From Phaseolibacter flectens ATCC 12775 (lineage in GTDB: Bacteria > Pseudomonadota > Gammaproteobacteria > Enterobacterales > Enterobacteriaceae): 64,000 nt of DNA. Within the stretch, counting starts at the first letter, position 1. The number at the start of each line of letters is the position of its first letter. A program made the translations under genes and the position numbers. The notes beneath the pieces were generated by a model that saw nothing but the letters and a program-made list of their open reading frames with translations, ran no database searches and was not told where the DNA came from. Shown here one piece after another: positions 17,483 to 25,551 of this stretch. Location: contig NZ_KI912487.1 in the NCBI RefSeq assembly GCF_000518745.1, positions 186,001 through 250,000 of the forward strand. Direction: 5' to 3'.

Positions 17483-17880
17483 AGCAAGCTGAGATTAAGG
17501 TAGTCACCTTGCAGCTCTAACTTAAGGGGATTACCATATTCAGACGCTATCCGCTTTAACTGAGATGGCGTTAAAGGATAAGGTAAGTGAATATCGAAAT
17601 CTGTGATTTTTTGTTGTGCCGCGAGGGTGATTAAACGAGCAATATTAATTTCATCACTGACCTGTGCTGAGACAACTTGCATCGCCAGTTCCTTAAAACG
17701 CTGATTATCATCTGTGCTGGTGCAAGCCGATTTCCGGATAACCATACCGAAAATGGGTAAAACACCATAAATGGCATCCACAAATTTCCATTTTTTTTTG
17801 CAAGAAGCAGACAAAAAATCACTGTAGTTGAGGCAAATATGTGTAGCCACTGCATCCTTTTTTGATTCATGATTTGCCAT
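17479..17880 (-). CDS. Orphan cytoplasmic protein, 133 aa
   Basis: I do not recognise it. The start at 17880 has an excellent TAAGGAGA site 7 bases upstream, and the frame ends by overlapping the ydgI stop, so it is very likely expressed. The N-terminal part contains CLNYSDFLSASCKKKWKFVD. The C-terminal part (LITLAAQQKITDFDIHLPYP, then LTPSQLKRIASEYGNPLKLE) looks like a short amphipathic region followed by beta strands, similar in style to small regulatory or SHOCT-like tails. It sits where E. coli has folM and ydgC, between ydgI and rstA. Confidence 0.7.
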   Translation of the reverse strand: MANHESKKDAVATHICLNYSDFLSASCKKKWKFVDAIYGVLPIFGMVIRKSACTSTDDNQRFKELAMQVVSAQVSDEINIARLITLAAQQKITDFDIHLPYPLTPSQLKRIASEYGNPLKLELQGDYLNLSLL

Positions 17881-18046
17881 GAGGTCTCCTTAAGTGATGT
17901 GGACGTTGCGTTTATCAGCGCCGAGACAACAATAATGGCATAATCAGCGCTGAATATACCAGTAAGTTCTGCGATTTAAAGAGGCTAAATTTATTTCCAT
18001 CTGCCATTGTTACTGTAATGTTAACCTAAAATAGTTATTGTTAATT

Positions 18047-18772
18047 ATGCATAAAATTGTTTACGTTGAAGACGAGGCGGAAGTCGGTGAATTAATTTCC
18101 GCTTATTTACGCCGGCATGATATTGAGGTGATTGTTGAAAGTCGAGGTGATCGTGCAGAACAGATCATCTTGGATACGCAACCTGATTTGGTCTTACTGG
18201 ATATTATGTTGCCCGGCAAGGATGGCATGTCCCTGTGCCGTGACCTTTGCAAAATCTGGCATGGACCCGTTGTTCTACTCACCTCCCTTGATAGTGATAT
18301 GAACCATATTCTTGCGCTGGAAATGGGCGCAATTGATTATATTTTGAAAACGACTCCCCCGGCTGTGTTGTTAGCCCGGCTCAGATTACATTTTCGGCAG
18401 ACAGGCCACAGTCATGAAGAGTCGACTGTCACCACTGTACAAACGGGACGCAGTCTGCATTTTGGCTCATTGACGATTGATGCACTGAATCGGCAAGTGA
18501 TCCTTGACAGTGAACTGATTACCCTTTCCACTGCTGACTTTGATCTCCTCTGGGAGCTGGCCTGTCATGCGGGACAGATCCTTAATCGTGATGCCTTGCT
18601 GCAGACCTTGCGCGGTGTCAGTTATGATGGTCAAGATCGCAGCATCGATGTCGCCATCTCCAGACTACGTAAGCGTTTGAAAGACAGTGCCAGTGAGCCT
18701 TACCGCATTAAAACCATCCGTAACAAAGGTTACCTCTTTGCTCCCCAAGCTTGGGATACCCATAGCGTATGA
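18047..18772 (+). CDS. rstA: Response regulator RstA (OmpR family)
   Basis: RstA is the DNA-binding partner of RstB in the PhoP-linked acid/Mg-responsive system. From ATG 18047 (MHKIVYVEDE) the protein has 241 residues; the TTG frame at 18038 adds three residues without a ribosome site. The receiver domain carries the acidic pair ED, the phospho-acceptor in VLLDIMLPGKDG (D52) and the conserved Lys (YILKTTPP). The C-terminal winged helix contains DRSIDVAISRLRKRL and IRNKGYLFAP. It overlaps rstB by four bases. Upstream TGTTAA repeats (18019, 18039) could be remnants of a PhoP-type site but spacing is not canonical. Confidence 0.94.
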   Translation: MHKIVYVEDEAEVGELISAYLRRHDIEVIVESRGDRAEQIILDTQPDLVLLDIMLPGKDGMSLCRDLCKIWHGPVVLLTSLDSDMNHILALEMGAIDYILKTTPPAVLLARLRLHFRQTGHSHEESTVTTVQTGRSLHFGSLTIDALNRQVILDSELITLSTADFDLLWELACHAGQILNRDALLQTLRGVSYDGQDRSIDVAISRLRKRLKDSASEPYRIKTIRNKGYLFAPQAWDTHSV

Positions 18773-20100
18773 AAAAACTTTTTATTCAGTTTTGGTTATT
18801 GCTTTTTGTCTGTTTTTTAGTGATTACTCTGCTTGTGGGTTTAGTCTATAAAATGACAGCGGAACGGGCTGGTCGACATTCGATGAATGATCTGATGGCC
18901 AGTTCACTGTTTTTGATGCGAAGTGAGCTAAGAGAAATTCCCCCTAAAGATTGGAATAAAACCATCAATAAATTGGATTTGAATTTATCGTTCAAATTAC
19001 ATATTGAACCCTTAAGTAAATACCAACTTGCCCCAATTGAGATGCGTCGGTTGAAAGCGGGAAAAATTATTGCGTTAGAAGATCAGTATACTTTTATCCA
19101 GCATATCCCCCGCAGCCACTATGTTTTATCTGTCGGACCGATCCCCTATCTGTTCTATTTACACCAAATGCGGATCCTCGATATTGTGTTACTCATCTGC
19201 ATTGGTTTATCACTGGGTTTACCCGTTTTTATCTGGATGAGACCGCATTGGCAGGAAATGCGCCAGTTGGAAGATGCAGCACGTGATTTTGGTCAAGGTA
19301 ATCTCTCACAGCGTACCCACTTTGAACCCTCTTCAAGCATGTACAGACTCGGCATTGCTTTCAATCAAATGGCTGAAAATATTACCACACTGATTGCCAG
19401 TAAAAAAATGTTAATTGATGGTATTGCACATGAATTACGAACCCCCCTAGTACGTTTACGTTACCGCTTGGAAATGAATGATAATTTATCACTGGATGAA
19501 TCTCGTGCACTCAATCGAGATGTCAGTCAGTTGGAAGGGTTGATTGAAGAATTATTAACTTATGCAAGATTGGATCGACCCCAAGTTGCATTAAATAAAC
19601 AGCAGATTGATTTTAACTCATGGATCATTGAGCACATCAATGATATCCGTAGCCTCAATCCAACAATCACTCTCCAACTTCACATTTTACAAACACAAGG
19701 CTATGGCAGTATCGATCTCAATTTGATGGCAAGGGTCTTGGATAACTTAGTTAATAACGCACTGCGCTATTGTCAACATGCACTGAAGATCAGTGTCTGG
19801 CATGACTATTCTATGGGCTATCTGCAAATAGAAGATGATGGACCCGGCATTCCTGTTGATAAGCGACAACAGGTTTTTGAACCTTTTGTTCGCTTGGATC
19901 CCAGCCGAGACAGAAGTACGGGCGGATGTGGACTTGGTCTTGCAATCGTTCATTCTATTGCTGAAGCTTTCCAAGGGCGCATTATTATTGATGACAGTGA
20001 GTTAGGGGGCGCTTTAATACGATTTAACTGGCCGATCGATCGTGACCCGTCAGTGCCTATGGGGCTAATCGTCAGTGATAGGTCCCTGACTCAGAGTTAG
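18769..20100 (+). CDS. rstB: Sensor histidine kinase RstB
   Basis: A 443-residue inner-membrane kinase: membrane segments at about 7-28 and 136-156 flank a periplasmic sensor region, then a HAMP domain. The dimerisation/phospho-acceptor helix reads DGIAHELRTPLVRL (His221). ATP-binding boxes follow: N box DNLVNNALRY, G1 EDDGPGIP, F-type QVFEPFVRLD and G2 GGCGLGLAIVHS. It is cotranscribed with rstA through an ATGA overlap. The RstA target asr lies directly downstream, so regulator and output gene are adjacent here. Confidence 0.94.
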   Translation: MKKLFIQFWLLLFVCFLVITLLVGLVYKMTAERAGRHSMNDLMASSLFLMRSELREIPPKDWNKTINKLDLNLSFKLHIEPLSKYQLAPIEMRRLKAGKIIALEDQYTFIQHIPRSHYVLSVGPIPYLFYLHQMRILDIVLLICIGLSLGLPVFIWMRPHWQEMRQLEDAARDFGQGNLSQRTHFEPSSSMYRLGIAFNQMAENITTLIASKKMLIDGIAHELRTPLVRLRYRLEMNDNLSLDESRALNRDVSQLEGLIEELLTYARLDRPQVALNKQQIDFNSWIIEHINDIRSLNPTITLQLHILQTQGYGSIDLNLMARVLDNLVNNALRYCQHALKISVWHDYSMGYLQIEDDGPGIPVDKRQQVFEPFVRLDPSRDRSTGGCGLGLAIVHSIAEAFQGRIIIDDSELGGALIRFNWPIDRDPSVPMGLIVSDRSLTQS

Positions 20101-20162
20101 TACATTAGGTTACATGCCGATACCAAACACTTACGGACAAACTTTGCCTGCAACGGTATAGT
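20101..20162 (+). promoter_or_regulatory. RstA box and promoter of asr
   Basis: TACATTAGGTTACA at 20101-20114 matches the published RstA box (TACATNTNGTTACA) at all fixed positions but one, directly after the rstB stop. A TATAGT -10-like hexamer lies at 20157-20162, followed by the asr leader and a GAGGAAAAG ribosome site. In E. coli RstA activates asr under acid shock through the same kind of box. Confidence 0.8.
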
Positions 20163-20214
20163 CTTTTCACCAGCCCCGCAGTGGGCTTATTAAATCGAAG
20201 TTGAGGAAAAGACT

Positions 20215-20595
20215 ATGAACAAAATTTTAGGACTGGTAGTTGCTGCGGTTATGGGCTTGTCCTCTGCTGCTTTTGCTGCGGATACCACTGCTCCGGCTAA
20301 CGCACCTGCGACGCATAAACACCACCATAAAGTGGGTCATAAACACCACGCAAAAGCCGCTGAAGAAAAAACCGCTGCGCCAGCCACAGCAGAAAAAGCA
20401 CCAGTTGCTGCAGAAAAAGCGCCTGAGCAACAAGCGCAAGCGGCTAAAAAGCACAAAAAAGCAGCCAAGAAAGCCGTAGAGCAGAAAGCGCAAGCGGCTA
20501 AAAAGCACAAAAAAGCAGCCAAGAAAGCCGTAGAGCAAAAAGCACAAGCGGCTAAAAAGCATCACAAAGCGGCCAAAAAAGCGGTAAAAAAATAA
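20215..20595 (+). CDS. asr: Acid shock protein Asr
   Basis: Asr is a periplasmic, very basic and disordered protein induced by acid. The 126-residue precursor begins with a signal peptide ([21 protein letters not shown]). A His/Lys-rich part follows ([14 protein letters not shown]), then Ala/Glu/Pro linker sequence and Lys/Ala-rich repeats ending in KK. The ribosome site is GAGGAAAAG. A terminator and ydgU follow, the same order as asr-ydgU-ydgD in E. coli. Confidence 0.94.
   Translation: MNKILGLVVAAVMGLSSAAFAADTTAPANAPATHKHHHKVGHKHHAKAAEEKTAAPATAEKAPVAAEKAPEQQAQAAKKHKKAAKKAVEQKAQAAKKHKKAAKKAVEQKAQAAKKHHKAAKKAVKK
20434..20595 (+). repeat. Three tandem 54-bp repeats within asr
   Basis: Units start at 20434, 20488 and 20542. 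The first two differ at a single visible base; the third is more diverged. Each encodes [18 protein letters not shown] or a variant, with KAVKK before the stop in the last. Near-identity of the first two suggests recent expansion. Confidence 0.92.
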
Positions 20596-20640
20596 GACGC
20601 CCCGTGCAGGAACACCCTTCACTGCGTCATAAGTAATAAT

Positions 20641-20667
20641 ACACCCGGATTTCCGGGTGTTTTTTTA
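20641..20667 (+). terminator. Intrinsic terminator after asr
   Basis: ACACCCGGA / TCCGGGTGT form a 9-bp GC-rich stem with a two-base loop, followed by seven Ts. It lies between asr and ydgU, so ydgU is reached by read-through or its own promoter. Confidence 0.9.
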
Positions 20668-20678
20668 CAGGAGTCAAT

Positions 20679-20759
20679 ATGATGCAACGATACAGATATG
20701 AAATCATATTATTTGCAGTGATACTATGTGGTGTGATCACCGCCTTCTGTTATCTCTGA
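20679..20759 (+). CDS. ydgU: Small membrane protein YdgU, 26 aa
   Basis: Too short for routine gene finding. The frame reads MMQRYRYEIILFAVILCGVI followed by TAFCYL, a single membrane-spanning segment after a basic, aromatic start. It closely resembles the 27-residue YdgU of E. coli, which likewise lies directly downstream of asr. An ACAGGAG site sits 6 bases before the first ATG. Two ATGs are in tandem (20679, 20682). Function unknown; the asr-ydgU-ydgD order is strong support. Confidence 0.85.
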   Translation: MMQRYRYEIILFAVILCGVITAFCYL

Positions 20760-20829
20760 GGTGTGAAGGATCCCCTTCCTTCCTTAAGCTGGATTGTCTA
20801 TCCCTCATTATTTATTCTGAGAAATCACC

Positions 20830-21657
20830 ATGCGACCCTTATTGATCCTGAGTGCCTTCCTGCTTTCTAGTTCGTTTCTACAGGCCGATGAACAACTGAG
20901 TCACCGTGAAATCAAGGCACTATTTTTTGGTCATGATCACCGACATCAAGTTAACGCCCCTTCTGCTTCCCCATGGCAAGCTATTGGCCAGCTCGAGACA
21001 AAGAGTGGTAATATTTGCACAGCCACCTTGATCACACCCTCACTTGCGATCACCGCAGGACACTGTTTATTAGCGCCACCGAATCAATTTGATCCGCCCG
21101 TTGCATTACGATTTGTTGCTAGTAAGCGAGGCTTTCGTTACCAGCGACACGACATTAAAGCTGAGGTTTCTCCCTATTTAGTAGGCAAACTTAAAGCTGA
21201 CGGTGAAGGTTGGATTATTCCAGATGCCGCTTCACCCTACGATTACGCCTTGATCTATTTACCTCACCCTCTGCCGTTAAAGCCGATCCCCTTGTTGTCT
21301 GTCGATCAAAAAAAACTACAACAACAGCTCGTCTCACAGCATCATCAAGTGACACAGGCTGGCTATCCGATTGACCATCTTGATACACTTTATGTCCATA
21401 CGGATTGTTTGGTGACAGGATGGGCAATGCCAGGTGTATTGACTCACCGTTGTGATACCTTACCTGGTGACAGTGGTTCACCGTTTATCCTCAACACAGA
21501 GCAAGGTTGGCGTATTGTCGCGATCCAAAGCTCAGCGCCTGCCGCAAGTCAACGCGATCAGGCAGATAACCGTGCTGTGGCGGTCAGTGGCTTGATGACC
21601 CAATTATCATTAATGGCTCAGGCTCTGTCCGGTCATGGCTTGTCTCTCGATGATTAA
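20830..21657 (+). CDS. ydgD: Trypsin-like serine protease YdgD, periplasmic
   Basis: A 275-residue S1-family protein with a signal peptide (MRPLLILSAFLLSSSFLQAD). The catalytic triad is visible: His78 in ITAGHC, Asp138 in SPYDYALIYL, and Ser215 in LPGDSGSPF. There are cysteines for the usual disulfides. The E. coli ortholog YdgD also follows asr and ydgU. Substrates are unknown. It is the last backbone gene before island 2. Confidence 0.9.
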   Translation: MRPLLILSAFLLSSSFLQADEQLSHREIKALFFGHDHRHQVNAPSASPWQAIGQLETKSGNICTATLITPSLAITAGHCLLAPPNQFDPPVALRFVASKRGFRYQRHDIKAEVSPYLVGKLKADGEGWIIPDAASPYDYALIYLPHPLPLKPIPLLSVDQKKLQQQLVSQHHQVTQAGYPIDHLDTLYVHTDCLVTGWAMPGVLTHRCDTLPGDSGSPFILNTEQGWRIVAIQSSAPAASQRDQADNRAVAVSGLMTQLSLMAQALSGHGLSLDD

Positions 21658-21979
21658 GTGACTTATCTCATCATTTTGCCGGTCTTAACCGGCTTTATCA
21701 ATGCAAGGCTTAAATCCCTGTTAGGACGAGACAATGATGTCGTCACGATTGCGTCTGCACATCAAAGCGTGAATGTGGTTGTGGCAACTGCCCCACAATG
21801 GCGAGGCAGCATAAAAACCCTAAGCGGCAAAGCGAGTATTCTTGATCGTTTCCGACAGCGGCTGGGAACAGATAGCGTCGTGTATTTCGTTATCACCTGC
21901 AAAATAAAACGTCGGCAGCCCATTGAGTTGGCCACGAGAAGCACAGTCTACTCGTCAACTGTATCGGTCAGGGGACTGA

Positions 21980-22165
21980 TGCTCTGTGCGACGTAAATAT
22001 CCCATCGCCGCAGATTATCCTGCAACTTATTCATCACGCAGAGGGGATAGCCCTATCGGGAAAAATGGCCGTCTTTGCTATAGCAGAGACGTTTCTAGGA
22101 ACCGGTAATTATCGCCATTGGCGCATCATCAATATGCTGCCTCCGTGTTGATCCGATCGCCGCAA
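21980..22165 (-). pseudogene. Tn3-family tnpA fragment with in-frame stops
   Basis: On the minus strand a single frame reads GSTRRQHIDDAPMAIITGS, stop, KRLCYSKDGHFSR, stop, GYPLCVMNKLQDNLRRWDIY. It aligns piece by piece with the tnpA remnant of island 1 (GSRRQYFDD, ITRREYTLCF, KLQDSLRRRDIYV). Two nonsense codons show old decay. The rest of 21658-22460 contains no gene I can support. Confidence 0.75.
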
Positions 22166-22464
22166 TATCTGAACCTAATTTAACGCGTGAAAGGTCTTAG
22201 GCGGGGCCTAGGCAAGAGTGCGAAAAGGTGGATGCCCTAAAGCGCTGAATAAGAATAAACAGGCGTCGGCTGTTCGACTGTACAATGAAAGAACACACAC
22301 TGTCTCACAAAAATGTGAACTAATGGGGGTGCCAACGCTTACCCTTCATAAATAGATCTAGGCTGAAAAAAATAATTTCTTTAGTATCATTATACCATAA
22401 TTGGATCGCTATTTCATTTGGCAAACATTTATTGATGAAGGCATAAGTGTTTGTATGGTAGTAA

Positions 22465-22917
22465 TTAAAATCCCATTTTTAAAAGCTTTTTTGTATTTAT
22501 CTTTCTTGTAGGGCTATCTTTCCCAAGAGAATGGTCTAATTGCTTAATGCATGACTGATAATTTTTCTTTATTTCATTTGGAATGTATTTAAACCCACCG
22601 TTGATATAGTCGGAGATTATGTTTTTTTCACGACATCATCAATCGATGTTAGTGTATCATGCTTGAATACAAGTCAGAAATCTACGGGTTCCACACTGCC
22701 TTCTGGCGTTTTCAAAAAGTTAGCTGGTTTTGGGTCACCGATAAAAAATCCTTTATTAAATAGATCACTAACTCCTAATAATGTGTCCTCAAAATTTGGC
22801 GCTTTTCCGTTAATAAATGGCATTTTTTATCATGTTTTTTCCGTAGGTTTCTTTCAAAAAAAGAAGAATATGAAGCAAGGGCACAGAGGTAATCTAAATC
22901 GCAAACAAATGAAAAAT
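22465..22917 (-). pseudogene. Protein-kinase-like effector remnant (C-lobe)
   Basis: Minus-strand frames give FVCDLDYLCALASYSSFFER then NLRKKHDKK; after a frame change at an A-run, MPFINGKAPNFEDTLLGVSD, LFNKGFFIGDPKPANFLKTP and EGSVEPVDF (22823-22674), stop, LVFKHDTLTSIDDVVKK; and after a second frame change ISDYINGGFKYIPNEIKKNY and a short tail ending at 22465. The block GDPKPANFL...EGSVEPVDF-[stop]-LV fits the kinase catalytic loop and DFG region (H/G-D-x-K-P-x-N ... D-F-G), the Gly being replaced by TGA. The N-lobe is missing, cut off at the inner edge of a Tn3-type repeat. A kinase fold is an inference from these motifs. Confidence 0.55.
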
Positions 22918-22920
22918 ATA

Positions 22921-22958
22921 CTTAACGTACGTTTTGTGCGATTGGGCTTTAGCTCCCC
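22921..22958 (-). mobile_element. Second type of Tn3-family 38-bp terminal repeat
   Basis: CTTAACGTACGTTTTGTGCG followed by ATTGGGCTTTAGCTCCCC is exactly 38 bases. Reversed, it runs GGGGAGCTAAAGCCCAATCG to ACGTACGTTAAG, closely matching the Tn1000 (gamma-delta) style of Tn3-family ends. CCCC faces right, so the element lay to the left and contained the kinase relic. Confidence 0.75.
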
Positions 22959-23020
22959 TCTGTAACCCTATAGCAAAATCGGTTTGTTACTGCAATACAA
23001 AAAACATTGACCGGATACTG

Positions 23021-23563
23021 CTACTTTTTAGATTCCTCTTTTAGACGCACATTCCATTTTGAGTTAAAATCATTGATCGTTGAGGAATCTACTGTATTAG
23101 AATCCTTTATTCCAAGGCCAACTCTCAGTGCGAGTTCGTAGAGTTCCGAATCATTACTCGTTTCCTTACCAATAAATTGACTGATGAATTCCATTCCTCT
23201 TGATGGCTGTGAATCCGTACCTTGGAACTTTTCGCATATCTCAGCCGCTTTTTCTTTCGCTTTCACATCTTCTCCCTCTGTAGTGCGCGTAGACAGAGCA
23301 CTCACGGCCATACCTAAAGCTCTGAATCGTTCATTCAGGGGATTACGTAATTCGAAGTTTCTAAGTGGTTTAAATGCTTCTTTATTTTTTACATTGCTAT
23401 GAAAAGAAATCGCTTTTTGAACAACCTTAAAATCACAATTGCTGTTTTTTACCTTAATCATCGAGCCCGTAACATTGTTTTTTAATGTGACTTTTGGCGT
23501 TTCGTTATTACTATGATTAACTATTCGATCAAAACTCGGAGGGGAAGATATTTTTCTTATCAT
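23021..23563 (-). CDS. Orphan 180-aa protein, tandem paralog A, candidate effector
   Basis: No family recognised. It starts MIRKISSPPSFDRIVNHSNN behind an AAGGAT site. It shares with the next gene upstream (23785-24339) the blocks NNVTGSMIKVKNSNCDFKVV, PLNERFRALGMAVSAL, AKEKAAEIC, EFISQFIGKET and a W-N-x-R-L close. Soluble, no signal peptide, mixed alpha/beta by inspection. It lies between two copies of the Tn3-type end and is clearly a duplicated cargo gene. Effector status is inferred from island context and the short polar N-terminus. Confidence 0.65.
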   Translation of the reverse strand: MIRKISSPPSFDRIVNHSNNETPKVTLKNNVTGSMIKVKNSNCDFKVVQKAISFHSNVKNKEAFKPLRNFELRNPLNERFRALGMAVSALSTRTTEGEDVKAKEKAAEICEKFQGTDSQPSRGMEFISQFIGKETSNDSELYELALRVGLGIKDSNTVDSSTINDFNSKWNVRLKEESKK

Positions 23564-23700
23564 AACAAATCCTTATATCATTCTATGAATATATCATTAT
23601 TATAAAAACACATCAGTACAATAAAAATCTTTCAAAAAACGATTCTTTTAACTATTCTCATAATAAAATGGCAGGGTGAGACAAATGATTAAAAAACATA

Positions 23701-23738
23701 CTCATCGTGCGTTTCTGTACGATTGGGTTTCAGACACA
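23701..23738 (-). mobile_element. Decayed copy of the Tn3-family terminal repeat
   Basis: CTCATCGTGCGTTTCTGTAC then GATTGGGTTTCAGACACA resembles 22921-22958 with several substitutions and a lost CCCC end. The sequences after both (CTATTGACCGGATAC..CTA..TTTTTAG type) are also alike, so the end was duplicated along with the gene. Confidence 0.5.
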
Positions 23739-23784
23739 AAAGCCTAATTGTTACTGCGAAATGAAAGATATTGACCGGATACCG

Positions 23785-24339
23785 CTAATTTTTAGATGTA
23801 AGATTAAGTCGCATATTCCATGTTGAGTTGAAAGTATCGACCATTACTTTATCTAAAAAATTATTCTTCATACTACCGCCAATTCTCAGTGCGGTTGCAT
23901 AGTTCGTCGTATCAAGAGGCGTTTCATTATCAATAAATTGACTGACGTATTCTACTCCTCTCTTTGTTATACAAGGATCAATATTGAATAATACTGCTGT
24001 ATTTCTATTGTTCTTATTGCATATCTCAGCGGCTTTTTCTTTCGCTTTTCCATCTTCAACGAGATTATTCACAGCAGTCACCGCCATCCCTACAGCGCCA
24101 AGTCGTTCATTCAGGGGATGATTTAATTGGATCTCTGCAACTGTTACCAATGCGCGGTTCTCTTTTACCTCTCTGCAAAGAGAAAGCTCTTTGTTGATAA
24201 TCCGAAAATCACAATTGGTGTTTTTTACCTTAATCATCGATCCCGTAACATGGTGTTTTAACATGTATTTGGAATTTTCTTCATGATTATTAACTCTATT
24301 TTTATCAAAACTCGGAAGGGTGAATATTTTTCCTATCAT
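23785..24339 (-). CDS. Orphan 184-aa protein, tandem paralog B, candidate effector
   Basis: Paralog of 23021-23563. It starts MIGKIFTLPSFDKNRVNNHE and carries HHVTGSMIKVKNTNCDFRII, HPLNERLGAVGMAVTAV, AKEKAAEICNK, EYVSQFIDNET and the W-N-M-R-L end. The promoter-side flanks of both genes are similar (CTTTCAA-AAACGATTCTTTTA, AATAAAATG), so regulation was copied with the genes. The two proteins differ at many positions while frames stay open, suggesting selection to keep both. Confidence 0.65.
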   Translation of the reverse strand: MIGKIFTLPSFDKNRVNNHEENSKYMLKHHVTGSMIKVKNTNCDFRIINKELSLCREVKENRALVTVAEIQLNHPLNERLGAVGMAVTAVNNLVEDGKAKEKAAEICNKNNRNTAVLFNIDPCITKRGVEYVSQFIDNETPLDTTNYATALRIGGSMKNNFLDKVMVDTFNSTWNMRLNLTSKN

Positions 24340-24802
24340 AACAGTTCCTTTATATTATTATATCGTGATTATAAAACCATATCTGTACAATAATAATCTT
24401 TCAAGAAACGATTCTTTTAGCTATTTTCATAATAAAATGATAGGGTTGGAACTCGGACGACCAACTAAAAGACTGGGTATTAGCCATTGGTCACTGATTT
24501 AGCAGAGTGAGATGTATAAGAAGATATAACGCTGTGGCAGGTTGTTAGCCGCTCACCAAGAGAGGAATCAAGCAGAGGAAAGCGGAGTCGTCGATGCCTT
24601 TTTTCTATAGAACGCCCCTCACGCTAACGAACATCACAGAATCAACAGGCTTTGCGACTTCATTCTCTGTTTGAAAAGAGATAGACCAATAACCTGATTT
24701 TGGGCTGATAGGGGCATTTTTTAAGTAGACTCGGCGCATCAGGCTGAGTCAGGGGGACGGTTGCTTGCCATCAAACTCGTCTTTTCCCCCTCTTGCGCCG
24801 GA
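24340..24802. other. Intergenic region at the right edge of island 2
   Basis: The first ~110 bases are the duplicated upstream flank of paralog B. From about 24460 to 24802 I see no supported gene, only scattered short frames. A run of GGGGGACGG...TTTTCCCCC near 24755-24787 is a weak inverted repeat. Confidence 0.5.
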
Positions 24803-25114
24803 CTACTTAGGGCATGAGATCCCACGCTCTTGCTTAATTTCATGCGTAAACTTTTTCTTCCATCGGTTAAGTAGAGCCATGCCTAAGATCGGGGCAGCTA
24901 ACACGAAGGTTGTGATATTAGCGACCAAGATCGCAAAATCTGAGCGTTGAATCCCATAAATAATCCATGAAATCACGCCAGTAAGAAACATAATGTACAT
25001 AATGACTGAAATACCTTCCGTATTTCGAGTTCTCAGTGTTTTGATACTTTGAGGAATAAATGCAAAAGTGGTAAAAAATGCAGCAAACAGTCCAGTTACA
25101 AAGATGATGTTCAT
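24803..25114 (-). CDS. SemiSWEET (MtN3/saliva family) small transporter
   Basis: A 103-residue inner-membrane protein with one triple-helix bundle, the bacterial SemiSWEET unit, which dimerises to move sugars. Visible signatures: FAFIPQSIKTLRTRNTEGIS in the first helix-loop (the conserved PQ and N-T-x-G/S), SWIIYGI in the second, and ILVANITTFVLAAPILGMAL in the third. The natural substrate is unknown. The ribosome site is a GAGG about 10 bases upstream. It separates island 2 from hrpA. Confidence 0.88.
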   Translation of the reverse strand: MNIIFVTGLFAAFFTTFAFIPQSIKTLRTRNTEGISVIMYIMFLTGVISWIIYGIQRSDFAILVANITTFVLAAPILGMALLNRWKKKFTHEIKQERGISCPK

Positions 25115-25137
25115 TCTTAAAAAACCTCAGTAATATC

Positions 25138-25365
25138 CTATCGTTTAGGCTTAATAACAACACAACCCTGTTTTGTATGTGGACAGGTTATTTCGTTGTC
25201 CGACAGTGCCTGTGTCCCACTTATAAACAATGACCAGATTAACACAAGACAAAAAACGACCTGAGTTAAGTATAAAAAATAGACGAAACTCGCTGTGGCA
25301 CGCGATCGAAAAATCGCCCTTAATTTGATTTTTGTGTATGGAACGTAGTGAGCTAACCGCAACAT
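25138..25365 (-). CDS. Possible small membrane protein, 75 aa
   Basis: The frame MLRLAHYVPYTKIKLRAIFR has a basic start, one strong hydrophobic segment (FVYFLYLTQVVFCLVLIWSL) and a C-terminal CPHTKQGCVVIKPKR with two cysteines. It lies just upstream of the SemiSWEET gene on the same strand. No clear ribosome site, and an overlapping frame (25151-25381) competes, so it is only a candidate. Confidence 0.4.
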   Translation of the reverse strand: MLRLAHYVPYTKIKLRAIFRSRATASFVYFLYLTQVVFCLVLIWSLFISGTQALSDNEITCPHTKQGCVVIKPKR

Positions 25366-25551
25366 GCAACAGTTTTATCAAATTTTGTGCTTTATCTCTT
25401 AGATATTAGCGTTTTTCTCGAGAATTATTCCGTTTATCCGTACGTCAGTCTTTTCTATTTCATTTTACTTATTTTAGGATCCCTTGTCGCGCCCTCAAAC
25501 GACAGGGTCGGGCAACGAAGCAAAGGGCTTGCATGCCCGTTGTCGCCGACA

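Noticed and set aside
18019..18044. PhoP box upstream of rstA
   Set aside because: TGTTAA repeats are present but the spacing (20 bases) is not that of a PhoP box, so it is noted only in the rstA entry.
20227..20622. 131-codon minus-strand frame across asr
   Set aside because: Shadow of the Lys/Ala-rich asr repeats; composition is an artefact of the opposite strand.
21658..21996. 112-codon frame after ydgD
   Set aside because: GTG start directly after the ydgD stop, no ribosome site, and it is antisense to a visible tnpA fragment.
22195..22240. Possible left-hand partner (GGGGCCTAGGC...) of the Tn3-type end at 22921
   Set aside because: Match beyond the GGGG is too poor to call.
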